This document shows positions 52,830 through 61,185 of a DNA stretch of 64,000 bases, one piece after another. A program made the translations under genes and the position numbers. Positions within the stretch are counted from its first letter, which is position 1; each line of letters starts with the position of its first letter. The DNA comes from Gemmatimonadota bacterium (lineage in GTDB: Bacteria; Gemmatimonadota; Gemmatimonadetes; Longimicrobiales; Gaopeijiaceae): assembly GCA_007125845.1 (NCBI GenBank), contig SLCK01000013.1, positions 1 through 64,000 on the forward strand, written 5' to 3'. Below the pieces are notes generated by a model. That model had not been told where the DNA came from. It did not search any database and saw only the letters and a list, made by a program, of their open reading frames with translations.

Positions 52830-55355
52830 ATGCCGACCACACTGCCGATCAACGACCCGGTGCTCATCTTCGCCCTGGCCATGGGGATATTCCTCCTGGC
52901 TCCGGTGGTGTTCGAGCGACTCCGGATCCCGGGCATCATCGGCCTCATCGTCTTCGGAGCGATCGTAGGGCCGAACATCCTGAACCTGCTGGAGCGCGAC
53001 TTCACCTTCGAGCTCCTGGGCCAGGTCGGTCTGCTCTACCTGCTCTTCCAGGCGGGCCTCGAGCTGGACCTCAATCGATTCAACGAGTACCGCCGCCGCA
53101 GCGTCATCTTCGGCCTGCTCTCCTTCGGCCTCCCGATGGCGCTGAGCCTCGCGGTCATGCCGCTCCTGGGCTTTGGCTTCGCGGCGTCCCTTCTGATCGG
53201 TTCGATCATCGGCTCCCATACGCTGCTGGCGTATCCCGTGGTCAGCCGGCTGGGGATCGTGAAGAACCCGGCCATGGTCACGGTGATCGGAGGCACGCTC
53301 GTGACCGACACGCTGGCCCTGGGGGTCCTCGCCATCGTGACGGGCACGCTGCGCGGTGAGCTTTCGGTCCTCTTCTGGTTTCAGCTCGTCGGGGTGCTGG
53401 CGGCCTACGTGGCGATCGTGCTCTTTGCGGTACCCAGGGTCGGAAGGTGGTTTTTCCGCAGCGTCCCGAGCCAGGCACCGGCGGAGTTCATCTTTCTCAT
53501 GGTCGTGCTCTTCAGTACGGCCTGGGCGGCGGGGCTCGCCGGGGCGGAGCCGATCATCGGAGCCTTCCTGGCGGGCCTCACGCTCAACAAGCTGATTCCG
53601 CTGAGCAGTCCCCTGATGACTCGAGTGAGGTTCGTCGGGAACGCGCTTTTCATCCCCTTCTTCCTCCTCTCCGTCGGGATGCTCGTGGACCCGAGGGTGA
53701 TGATCGGGAGCGTCGACGTATGGGTCATGGCCGGAACCCTGATCGTCCTGGTGCACCTGGGGAAGCTGGGAGGGGCCTGGGCCTCCAAGGGATTGTTCGA
53801 GTACACCCGGGACGAAGCCCTCGCGATGTTCGGGTTGTCGTCCCCCCAGGCGGCGGCGACCCTCGCCGTGACGTTCGTGGGACTCGAGATCGGGCTCTTC
53901 GGAGAAACCGTCCTGAACGCCGTCATCATCATGATCCTGGCGACGGTCTTCGTGGGCCCGTTTTTCGTAGAGCGCTTCGGACGCGAGATCGCGCTTCTGG
54001 AGGAGCGCAAGCCGTACGATCCCGCCGAAGCGCCTCGGCGGATTCTGATCCCGATCTCGAACCCGGCCACGGCCGATGCCCTGATGGACATCGCGTTCCT
54101 GCTTCGAGAGCCGGAGCCGGACGAGCCCCTCTATCCGCTGATGGTCGTACGCGGGACGGACGAGGGCTCGGAGGCCCAGGTCGCCGAGGCGGAGAAGATG
54201 CTCTCGCACGCGATTCTCTACGCCTCGGGCGCCGATGTGCCGGTGTCGCCTCTCACACGCGTGGACCGGAACATCGCCTCCGGCATCTCCCGCGCGGTGG
54301 TGGAAACCCGAACCTCGATCGTCGTGGTGGGATGGGACGGAGTGCGGAGCGGAGGGGGAAGTCGCACCGCAGTGTTTGGAACCGTTCTGGATCAGCTTCT
54401 CGAGCAGACCCGGCAGATGGTGATCGTGGCGAAGATGGGTCACCCGTTGAACACGACCGGTCGCCTGGTGGTCGTGGTCCCGAGCGGGGGGCACAGACAC
54501 CCCGGTTTCCCGGGAGCCGTTTCGGCCCTCAAGACCCTTGCCGAGGAGCTGGATGCCCGCTTCGAGGCACTGATCGTGGACCAGGAGGTCGATCCCTACA
54601 GGTCGGTCTTCGAGGAGGCCGAGCCCGAGATTCCGCTGACGGTCGAGGGCGTCGAGGGTTGGGGGCCTCTCCTCTGGGAGCTCCGAACCCGCCTGGAGCC
54701 GCAGGATCTGGTCGTGCTCGTGAGCGCTCGCCGGGGTACGGTGTCCTGGCACAGGGAGCTCGAGCGGCTTCCCGCCCAGCTTTCGTCATTGCCGCCGGAG
54801 AGCTTTCTCGTCGTTTACCCCTCGGAGTCGGATGCGACGAACGGTCGCGGCCGGGCGTCGGAGGACAGTCTTCCGAGTGCGCTCGACCCCGAGCGTGTCG
54901 TGCTGGACGTCCGGGGCGGGAACTACCGCGAGGCCCTCAGGCAGATCCTGGCCTCGCACTTTCAGGACGAGCCGGACCAGGTCGAGGCCATTCTCGCCCG
55001 CCTGTCCAGTTCTGAGGAGGAGTTCTCCTCGGAGGTCCGGGACGGCGTGGCTCTCCCGCACGCGCTGGTGCCGGGCCTCGATGGGCCACTCAAGTTCCTG
55101 GGAGTCAGTCCGGAGGGGATTCAATTTCCGCACACCGGAAAGCCGGTCCATCTGGTCCTGATCCTCCTGGGACCACATGACCGCCGAGCGGAGCATCTGC
55201 GTCGGCTCACCCGGATGGCCAAGCTCCTCCGCCAGGCTGAGGATCTCGACCAGCTCATGGGGGCCCGCAACCTCGAGGAGCTCTACGAATGGTTCGCCAA
55301 GCAGGAGGCCGCGGCCGCTCCATCAAAGAAGCCCGGGGTGCCCCGCAAGAGTTGA
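52830..55355 (+). CDS. CPA2 cation:proton antiporter fused to two USP-like domains and a PTS EIIA-like domain
   Basis: An 841-residue protein. Residues 1-395 are a Na+/H+ exchanger (CPA2) domain with about 12-13 helices, including GIIGLIVFGAIVGPNILNLL and an ion-site GGTLVTDTLAL with Thr159-Asp160 where other CPA2 proteins have Asp-Asp, Asn-Asp or Gln-Asp. Residues 405-545 and 555-680 resemble tandem universal-stress domains (RILIPISNPAT, SIVVVGWDG, then GRLVVVVPSGG). Residues 690-835 match a PTS EIIA type-2 domain with DGVALPHALVPG and His744 in the phosphorylation position. No PTS enzyme or HPr is in this window. Stop and next ATG overlap by one base. Cation specificity is unknown. Confidence 0.8.
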   Translation: MPTTLPINDPVLIFALAMGIFLLAPVVFERLRIPGIIGLIVFGAIVGPNILNLLERDFTFELLGQVGLLYLLFQAGLELDLNRFNEYRRRSVIFGLLSFGLPMALSLAVMPLLGFGFAASLLIGSIIGSHTLLAYPVVSRLGIVKNPAMVTVIGGTLVTDTLALGVLAIVTGTLRGELSVLFWFQLVGVLAAYVAIVLFAVPRVGRWFFRSVPSQAPAEFIFLMVVLFSTAWAAGLAGAEPIIGAFLAGLTLNKLIPLSSPLMTRVRFVGNALFIPFFLLSVGMLVDPRVMIGSVDVWVMAGTLIVLVHLGKLGGAWASKGLFEYTRDEALAMFGLSSPQAAATLAVTFVGLEIGLFGETVLNAVIIMILATVFVGPFFVERFGREIALLEERKPYDPAEAPRRILIPISNPATADALMDIAFLLREPEPDEPLYPLMVVRGTDEGSEAQVAEAEKMLSHAILYASGADVPVSPLTRVDRNIASGISRAVVETRTSIVVVGWDGVRSGGGSRTAVFGTVLDQLLEQTRQMVIVAKMGHPLNTTGRLVVVVPSGGHRHPGFPGAVSALKTLAEELDARFEALIVDQEVDPYRSVFEEAEPEIPLTVEGVEGWGPLLWELRTRLEPQDLVVLVSARRGTVSWHRELERLPAQLSSLPPESFLVVYPSESDATNGRGRASEDSLPSALDPERVVLDVRGGNYREALRQILASHFQDEPDQVEAILARLSSSEEEFSSEVRDGVALPHALVPGLDGPLKFLGVSPEGIQFPHTGKPVHLVLILLGPHDRRAEHLRRLTRMAKLLRQAEDLDQLMGARNLEELYEWFAKQEAAAAPSKKPGVPRKS

Positions 55356-55954
55356 TGGGAGAGCCGAATGGCGAGGCGCTTCCGGTTCGCCCCTGGCGAC
55401 ACGGCCTGCATGTGCTGACGGGGCTCATCATCGTGGGCCTTCATGCGGCGCCATGGCCGGAGCGCGAGGTCCTGGTCGTGGGGCTCGGGGCTCTTGTTGC
55501 ATCGCTCCTTCTATTCGACCTTGCCCGCCTCCTCCACGAGCCGCTCAACCGTGCCTTCTTCCGTGCGTTTCCGCGCCTGCTGGCTCCGCGAGACGCCGGC
55601 CGGCCAGCCGGCTCCACCTGGTTCGTCCTCGGGTGTGTCGTGGCCGTTGCCACCTTTCCTCCCTCCGTCGCCACGGCGGGGATCCTGGTCCTCGCGCTCG
55701 CCGACCCGGCCGCGGCGCTCGTAGGCACGCGATGGGCCAGCCCGCGCCTCGGAAAAGGCTCGGTTTCCGGATCCCTGACCTTCGGGGCGGTGTCCTTTCT
55801 CGTGCTCCTGCCGTTCGCACCGCCCGTCGTGGCGGGGGTCACCGCTGTGGCGACCACGATGGTGGAGGCGCTGCCCCGCGTTGCCGATGACAACGTCCTG
55901 ATTCCAGTGGTGGCAGGCGCCGTCCTCTGGTCCCTCCTTCCGCTGGGGGTCTGA
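55355..55954 (+). CDS. Diacylglycerol/polyprenol kinase-family membrane protein
   Basis: A 199-residue membrane protein with about six helices, related to dolichol kinase/phytol kinase and CDP-diglyceride synthetase. The signature is VLALADPAAALVGTRWAS, the D-x-x-A-x-x-x-G core of the family, followed by KGSVSGSLTFGAVSFLVLL. It would phosphorylate a lipid alcohol or make a CDP-lipid in the membrane; the lipid is unknown. Its start overlaps the antiporter stop by one base, so it is coupled with the exchanger upstream. Confidence 0.65.
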   Translation: MGEPNGEALPVRPWRHGLHVLTGLIIVGLHAAPWPEREVLVVGLGALVASLLLFDLARLLHEPLNRAFFRAFPRLLAPRDAGRPAGSTWFVLGCVVAVATFPPSVATAGILVLALADPAAALVGTRWASPRLGKGSVSGSLTFGAVSFLVLLPFAPPVVAGVTAVATTMVEALPRVADDNVLIPVVAGAVLWSLLPLGV

Positions 55955-56114
55955 CGGAAGGGGGTCCGACCTCCGGGTCTCCAGGGCGGGAGGCACTGTA
56001 CAGACCAATTGACCGCGGCTAGTTCTATGCGGTTGCTCCCAGCCTTCACGTGAGCATCGGGGAAGGGGTTATGTCGATGCCAGGCATTCGAGGACAACAG
56101 TCGGCGGAGGCTTG

Positions 56115-57755
56115 ATGGAGGCTCCCATCATCGCGGAGCTGGGCATGATCCTGGTGGGGGCGGCCATTGTGGTGCTTGTGGCCCGATTCGGCCGGGTCCC
56201 GTCGATCGTGGCGTACATCCTCGCCGGACTCGTCCTGGGCCCGGGCCTCGGTCTCGTCACGGTGACCGAGGGGGTGGAGGTGATCTCGGAGGTGGGGATC
56301 GCTCTCCTCCTCTTCATCGTTGGGCTCGAGCTCTCCCTCGACAAGATCCGGGACGTAGGAAAGGTGGCCGTGGTCGCGGGCCTCGGCCAGGTGGCCTTTA
56401 CGGCGCTGGGTGGGTTCTTCCTCTGTCTGGTGCTCGATTTCTCCGCGATCGAGGCCCTCTTCATCGCGACCGCCCTCACCTTCTCCTCCACGGTCGTGGT
56501 CGTGAAGCTGCTGGACCAGAAGGGAGACCTGGATTCGGTCTACGGCCGGATCGCCGTGGGCATCTTCCTCGTCCAGGACATGGTAGTGATCATCGCGCTC
56601 ACCTTCCTCTCGGGCCTGGGCCAGGCCGGAGAGACCTCCGCGGGTGAGATGGTCATGGGCGTGGTGTGGGCCTTCCTGGGGATGGGGCTCCTCCTCGCCG
56701 TGGCGTTCGGCGCCTCGCGTTGGGGGTTGCCCCGTGCGTTCGCCTGGGTGGCGCGGTTTCCGGAGAGCCTCTTTATCTGGGCGCTTTCCTGGTGCTTCAT
56801 CCTGGTTCTGGGAGCGGAGGTTCTCCACCTCTCGTTGGAAATCGGTGCCTTCCTCGCAGGCGTAAGCCTCGCGCAGCTCCCCTATCACGGGGATCTGCGT
56901 CGCCGCGTGCATCCCCTGATGAACTTCTTCATCGCGGTTTTCTTCGTCTCTCTCGGGGTCCAGATGGAGTTCGGGGCAGCCGCCGAGGTCTGGCTTCCCG
57001 CGGTGGTGCTTTCCCTCTTCGTGCTCCTCGGCAATCCCTTCATCTTCCTCTGGATCATCGCGCGCATGGGATATGGCGAGCGGACCGCCTTCATGACGTC
57101 GGTGACGGTGGCGCAGATCAGCGAGTTCTCCTTCATCCTCGCAGCGATGGGCCTCTCCGCGGGTCTGATCAGCCAGGAGGTCCTTTCCCTGATCGGAATG
57201 GTGGGCCTGGTCACCATCGCCATCTCCGCGTACATGATTCTCTACAACAACTGGATCTACGAGCGGCTCAGGGGAGGACGTGTCCTCGGTATCTTCCGTG
57301 CCGCGGAGCGGGGCCAGGAGGGTCACGAGGGCGAGGGCGAGCTGGAGCTCTCCGACCATGTGATCGTCGTGGGGATGAACACGCTGGGCCGCCGGATCGT
57401 GGAGGATCTCCACGAAGAGGGGACCCAGGTCCTCGCCCTCGACACCGATCCGCGAAAGCTGGAAGGCTTGCCCTGTCGGACAATGCTTGGGAATGCCGAG
57501 TACCTCTCCGTGCTGGAAGAGGCCGGACTCAGACGGGCCCGGGTCCTCGTCTCGACCTTGCACATCGAGGACGTGAACCGCCTCCTGGCGTACCGGGCAC
57601 GCAGGTACGGGGTGGCCTCTGCCATCCACGCGCACGACGACTACATGGGAGCGGAGCTGGAGCAGCTCGGGGTCGCGCACGTGTTGAACTCGCACGTGGC
57701 CGGCCTTCGACAGGTCACGGAGGAGCTCCGTAGGGAAGGGGTGTTCGAGCCATGA
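56115..57755 (+). CDS. CPA2 antiporter with C-terminal TrkA-N/RCK domain (KefB/KefC-like)
   Basis: A 546-residue protein: exchanger domain (about 1-385) and a TrkA-N NAD-binding domain (about 410-530) with HVIVVGMNTLGRRIVEDL. The ion site is LVQDMVVI with Gln154-Asp155, the QD motif of Kef-type K+/H+ systems. The C-terminal regulatory domain would bind NAD(H) or AMP. ATG 56115 is used; TTG 56112 is also possible, with CGGAGG upstream. The ATGA overlap with the next antiporter implies joint translation. Confidence 0.85.
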   Translation: MEAPIIAELGMILVGAAIVVLVARFGRVPSIVAYILAGLVLGPGLGLVTVTEGVEVISEVGIALLLFIVGLELSLDKIRDVGKVAVVAGLGQVAFTALGGFFLCLVLDFSAIEALFIATALTFSSTVVVVKLLDQKGDLDSVYGRIAVGIFLVQDMVVIIALTFLSGLGQAGETSAGEMVMGVVWAFLGMGLLLAVAFGASRWGLPRAFAWVARFPESLFIWALSWCFILVLGAEVLHLSLEIGAFLAGVSLAQLPYHGDLRRRVHPLMNFFIAVFFVSLGVQMEFGAAAEVWLPAVVLSLFVLLGNPFIFLWIIARMGYGERTAFMTSVTVAQISEFSFILAAMGLSAGLISQEVLSLIGMVGLVTIAISAYMILYNNWIYERLRGGRVLGIFRAAERGQEGHEGEGELELSDHVIVVGMNTLGRRIVEDLHEEGTQVLALDTDPRKLEGLPCRTMLGNAEYLSVLEEAGLRRARVLVSTLHIEDVNRLLAYRARRYGVASAIHAHDDYMGAELEQLGVAHVLNSHVAGLRQVTEELRREGVFEP

Positions 57756-59320
57756 CGGGGATCACTGTCCTCCTGCTCGCGGCAGCCGCCGGGTTCGGGG
57801 TCTCCCGCGGGTTCGGAATTCCCGCGATTCCCGTGCTCGTGATGGGTGGGGTGGCGACCACTGCGGTGGTTTCCCTTCCCGGGGACTTCCTGCAGGACGC
57901 CCTCCTGCTCGGGGTGACCGTGTTGGTGTTTGTGGCGGGGATCGAGTTGAATCCCGGGCGGGTGCGGGGCCAGAAGCGGGCGGCTGTTCAGGTCGGGCTC
58001 GTGCAGTTCTTCCTCCTCGGTGCGGTCGGTCTGGCGGTAGCCCTCGCGCTCGGCTACTCGATGGAAACCGCCGCTTACCTGGCTTTGGCTCTCACGGCTT
58101 CCTCCACACTGGTCGTGGTGAGGGTGCTCCAGTCCCGTCAGCAGCTCTTCGAGCCCTTTGGAAGGCTGGTCACGGGAGTGCTCCTGCTCCAGGATCTGCT
58201 CGTCATTCTGGCGATTCCCGTGATCACCCGCCTCGCCGACGGAGCGGCCGCGGTCGGAGTCGGCCTCCTCTCCACGCTGGCGTTGGTTGCGTTGGCGGGG
58301 ATGGTGCACAGGTGGGTCGCCCCTCTGGTGCGGAGGCTGGAGGACGACGAGGAGGTGCTCCTGCTGGTCGTGCTGGCGATTCTCTTCGGCTTTCTCGGTC
58401 TGGCGTACCTCTTCGAGCTGCCCCTCATCGCAGGCGCCTTCCTGGCGGGGATATCGCTCTCGAGCTTCCCCTTGAGCGCGTTGGTGAGGGGGAAGTTGAA
58501 CTCCCTGTCCGACTTCTTCAATGCGCTCTTCTTCACGGCCCTGGGTGCCTTCCTCCCCGTCCCCTCCGGGGCCGGGCTCCTGCACGGCCTCCTCCTGGCG
58601 GTGATCGTGGTGGTCGCCACTCCACCGCTCGTGGCGATCATCGCGGAACGATCCGGCTTTTCAGCGCGACCTGCTCTCGCCGCGGGCCTGATTCTCTCGC
58701 AGACGAGCGAGTTCTCGCTCGTGATCGGATTGCAGGGAGTCGTGTTGGGCCAGATCACTCAGGAGGTGTTCGGGGTGATCGCGGTCGCTACCGTGATCAC
58801 CATGATTCTAACTCCGTTCCTGGCCACGGATCGGGTGACGTGGGCGCTGATGCGGATCCATCCTTTCAAGAGGCGCGGCCTGGACCCGGTGGAGGAGCGC
58901 CCCTCCGGGCACGTTCTCCTGCTCGGATGCGGCCGGAACGGCGTCGCGCTGCTCGAGCTCCTGGTCGTGACGCCCAACGAGCTCATGGTGGTAGACGATG
59001 ATCCCGCTCTGGTCGAGCGGATCCAGGAGGCGCACGTTCCGGCTGTCCGAGGAGATGTCTCGGACGTGGAGCTGCTCCGCCGGGTGGGGGCGGATCGGGC
59101 CAAGGTGAATGTGTCCACGATTCGAAGGAAGGAGGACAACGCCCCGCTTCTAGCCATGGCTCACGGCATTCCCACGTTCGTTCGCACCTTCAATGTGGAG
59201 GATGCCGAGTGGGTGAGGGACCGAGGAGGTCGACCTGTCCTGTTCTCCGATCCGGTGGCCGGGGAATTCATGGAGTGGTACCGGTCTCTGATTTCGGAAG
59301 GGCGGAACACGTCTGCGTGA
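57752..59320 (+). CDS. CPA2 antiporter with TrkA-N/RCK domain, second of the pair
   Basis: A 522-residue protein with the same layout as the preceding gene but only low identity: exchanger domain (1-370) with QD motif at Gln147-Asp148 in LLLQDLLVILAIPVI, then a TrkA-N domain with HVLLLGCGRNGVALLELL and VVDDDPALVERIQEA. The pair may form a heteromer or serve different ions. Its ATG overlaps the previous stop (ATGA). With the antiporter at 52830 this makes three CPA2 proteins in 6.5 kb. Confidence 0.85.
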   Translation: MTGITVLLLAAAAGFGVSRGFGIPAIPVLVMGGVATTAVVSLPGDFLQDALLLGVTVLVFVAGIELNPGRVRGQKRAAVQVGLVQFFLLGAVGLAVALALGYSMETAAYLALALTASSTLVVVRVLQSRQQLFEPFGRLVTGVLLLQDLLVILAIPVITRLADGAAAVGVGLLSTLALVALAGMVHRWVAPLVRRLEDDEEVLLLVVLAILFGFLGLAYLFELPLIAGAFLAGISLSSFPLSALVRGKLNSLSDFFNALFFTALGAFLPVPSGAGLLHGLLLAVIVVVATPPLVAIIAERSGFSARPALAAGLILSQTSEFSLVIGLQGVVLGQITQEVFGVIAVATVITMILTPFLATDRVTWALMRIHPFKRRGLDPVEERPSGHVLLLGCGRNGVALLELLVVTPNELMVVDDDPALVERIQEAHVPAVRGDVSDVELLRRVGADRAKVNVSTIRRKEDNAPLLAMAHGIPTFVRTFNVEDAEWVRDRGGRPVLFSDPVAGEFMEWYRSLISEGRNTSA

Positions 59321-59469
59321 TCCCTGTAGGAGCCCATGACTCCGGGGAGGCCGAGACGGGCGCACAGGCGGTCCCGGAGACCGGCCCGCCGGGCCGGCGA
59401 TCCGCGCTGGGAGGACTCGGCGCTCGTTTTCCTTCGTGCGCCAGTGGAGTTGATTCTCTCGTGCAATCC

Positions 59470-60042
59470 ATGACCGACGTGCTCCGTAGATCTCTCCGTG
59501 CCGGGGCCTGTGCCGGCCTGGGCATGATGCTCCTTACCGCGCCGGTCCTCGCGCAGGACATGCCCGCGCCGCCGCCGCAGGACATCCCCGACGAAGTGCA
59601 GGAGCTGATGCAGGAGTTTCAGGAGATGCAGGAGCGTTTCATGCAGCTCCAGAACCAGGTTCTCCAGATGAACCCGGAGCTCCAGCAACGCCAGGCCGCG
59701 ATCGGGGAGATGGTCAACGAGGCGATGGCCGAGCTGAATCCGGATGCGGTGCAGCAGATGGACCGCCTCGCGGAGCTGGAGCAGGAAGCGGCACTCGCCC
59801 AGCAGGAACAGGACATGGAGGAGTTGCAGGAGCTGATCAATGAGGCACAGGGCCTCCAGGCCCAGCTCCAGTCCGTGCAGGCGCAGGCGCTCGAGCAGGA
59901 GCACGTCCAGGAGGAGATCGACAGCTTCCAGGACGAATTGCTCGAGGAGATGATGGAGGTTGATCCCGAGGCTGGAGCCATCCTCGAGCGGCTCGACGAG
60001 CTGGCTACGCAGTTGGGCGCGGAGGGGCCACCGGAGCCCTGA
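59470..60042 (+). CDS. Exported Gln/Glu/Met-rich coiled-coil protein, unknown
   Basis: A 190-residue protein with a signal peptide (hydrophobic about 10-27, cleavage after LAQ). The mature chain is almost wholly helical and of low complexity: Gln, Glu, Met and Leu in heptad-like patterns (QELMQEFQEMQERF, QQEQDMEELQEL, LQAQLQSVQAQAL) with no Cys. It should be a periplasmic coiled coil. I recognise no family; Skp-like or OmpH-like chaperone shape is possible but there is no supporting motif. ATG 59470 is chosen; GTG 59461 is possible. Confidence 0.6.
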   Translation: MTDVLRRSLRAGACAGLGMMLLTAPVLAQDMPAPPPQDIPDEVQELMQEFQEMQERFMQLQNQVLQMNPELQQRQAAIGEMVNEAMAELNPDAVQQMDRLAELEQEAALAQQEQDMEELQELINEAQGLQAQLQSVQAQALEQEHVQEEIDSFQDELLEEMMEVDPEAGAILERLDELATQLGAEGPPEP

Positions 60043-60131
60043 GGAGCCGGGTTCTGGTCGAACCCGAGCGGATGGGCCGGTTCTGACCACGCCCCTCCTT
60101 CAACAACCTTTCAGGTGCCGACGTTTCAGCG

Positions 60132-60164
60132 GAGGTCGTCCTCCCCTCGTGGGGGGGCGACCTC
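60132..60164 (+). terminator. Hairpin after the coiled-coil gene
   Basis: GAGGTCG and CGACCTC arms enclose CCTCCCC/GGGGGGG to make a long GC-rich stem (60132-60164), followed by a T/C-rich run but no real U tract. A terminator is likely in the 287-base gap, otherwise without a gene. Confidence 0.45.
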
Positions 60165-60329
60165 TTCTTCATGTCGAAGTCCTCCCTTCCTGAGCGCAAT
60201 TCCGGCGGCTTCGCAGGTGGGAGTTCGCCGAGTGGCTTGACCGGATCGAGAGTCTCACGGTAGCGTGGAGTCCGCGAGCGGGAATGTCGCGCCGATTCCG
60301 GACTCACTTCTCACCGTCGGAGAGCTCAG

Positions 60330-61163
60330 GTGGATCGATTTGAAACGCGAGATCAGGCCCGTCAGGGACCCTCGATCGGACGCGGAGTAGCCGGCTTTAT
60401 CTTGCTCGCGCTTCTCGCGCTGGTCATTGCGCCGGGAGCTCTGGCGGCGCAGGCCATCCTGAACACGGAGCGCTTCCAGCTCGGCGAGGTCGAAGGCAGG
60501 CATGCGAGCGTGGACGCTTCGGGCTCATTGAAGCGAGGAAACTCCGAAGTGCTCGACCTGTCCGCATCGGGGATGGTGGGCGTCATGCGTGATCGCCACT
60601 GGCCGAGGTTGATCTTCGGGGGTCAGTACCTCTCCGACGAAGAACGCTCGATCCTGGATCAGCAGTTCGCTCAGCTCCGGTACTCCTACATCTTTTCGGA
60701 TCGGCTGACGAGCTTCCACTTCGTGCAGGCGCAGAAGAACGAGACGCTGCTCCTCCAGAGTCGCTGGCTCGTGGGCTCGGGGTTGCGTTGGGAACTGTAT
60801 CGGTCCGAGCGTACGGAGTTGGCTGCCGGGACGGGATTGATGGCGGAGTCCGAGCGGCTCGATCGGTCCCGCCTGTCCCCCGGGGAGTCGTGGGAGTCGG
60901 ACAGGATCAGGGTCGCGAATCTGGCGGTCTTCTCTCGCGAGCTCGAGAGCGGGGCCCGGATCCTGAATATCGTCTACCTTCAGCCCGACGTAGGCGAGCT
61001 CTCGAACCTGAGGGTCCTGAACGAGCTCGGCTTGTTCATTCCGCTAACCGATCGACTGCGGACTACCGCCGCCCTCGAGTGGCGTCGTGACACCCGGCCT
61101 CCGGCTGACCTCGGACGAGACGATCTCAACCTGAGAGTGGGACTCGGCCTGGAGATACTCTGA
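60330..61163 (+). CDS. DUF481 (YdiY-like) outer-membrane protein
   Basis: A 277-residue exported protein: signal segment about 20-40 ending ALAAQ, then a beta-barrel of DUF481 with SVDASGSLKRGNSEVLDLSA (the family's NTGN-like start of the barrel) and closing strands ELGLFIPLTDRLRTTAALEWRRDT. E. coli YdiY is annotated as salt-induced; function is not settled. Start is GTG 60330 with GGAGAG upstream. It is 22 bases before the hydrolase gene and likely co-transcribed with it. Confidence 0.78.
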   Translation: MDRFETRDQARQGPSIGRGVAGFILLALLALVIAPGALAAQAILNTERFQLGEVEGRHASVDASGSLKRGNSEVLDLSASGMVGVMRDRHWPRLIFGGQYLSDEERSILDQQFAQLRYSYIFSDRLTSFHFVQAQKNETLLLQSRWLVGSGLRWELYRSERTELAAGTGLMAESERLDRSRLSPGESWESDRIRVANLAVFSRELESGARILNIVYLQPDVGELSNLRVLNELGLFIPLTDRLRTTAALEWRRDTRPPADLGRDDLNLRVGLGLEIL

Positions 61164-61185
61164 TCCCGACGGAGGACCTGGAACG

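Noticed and set aside
51642-54752. A reverse-strand open frame of more than 1,000 codons across menF and the first CPA2 antiporter
   Set aside because: It is the antisense shadow of two well-recognised genes; its translation is Arg/Asp/His-rich low-complexity sequence with no domain, as expected in high-GC DNA. The same applies to other long reverse frames over ppsA (26651-29017), the antiporter operon (16958-18619) and 4205-6322.
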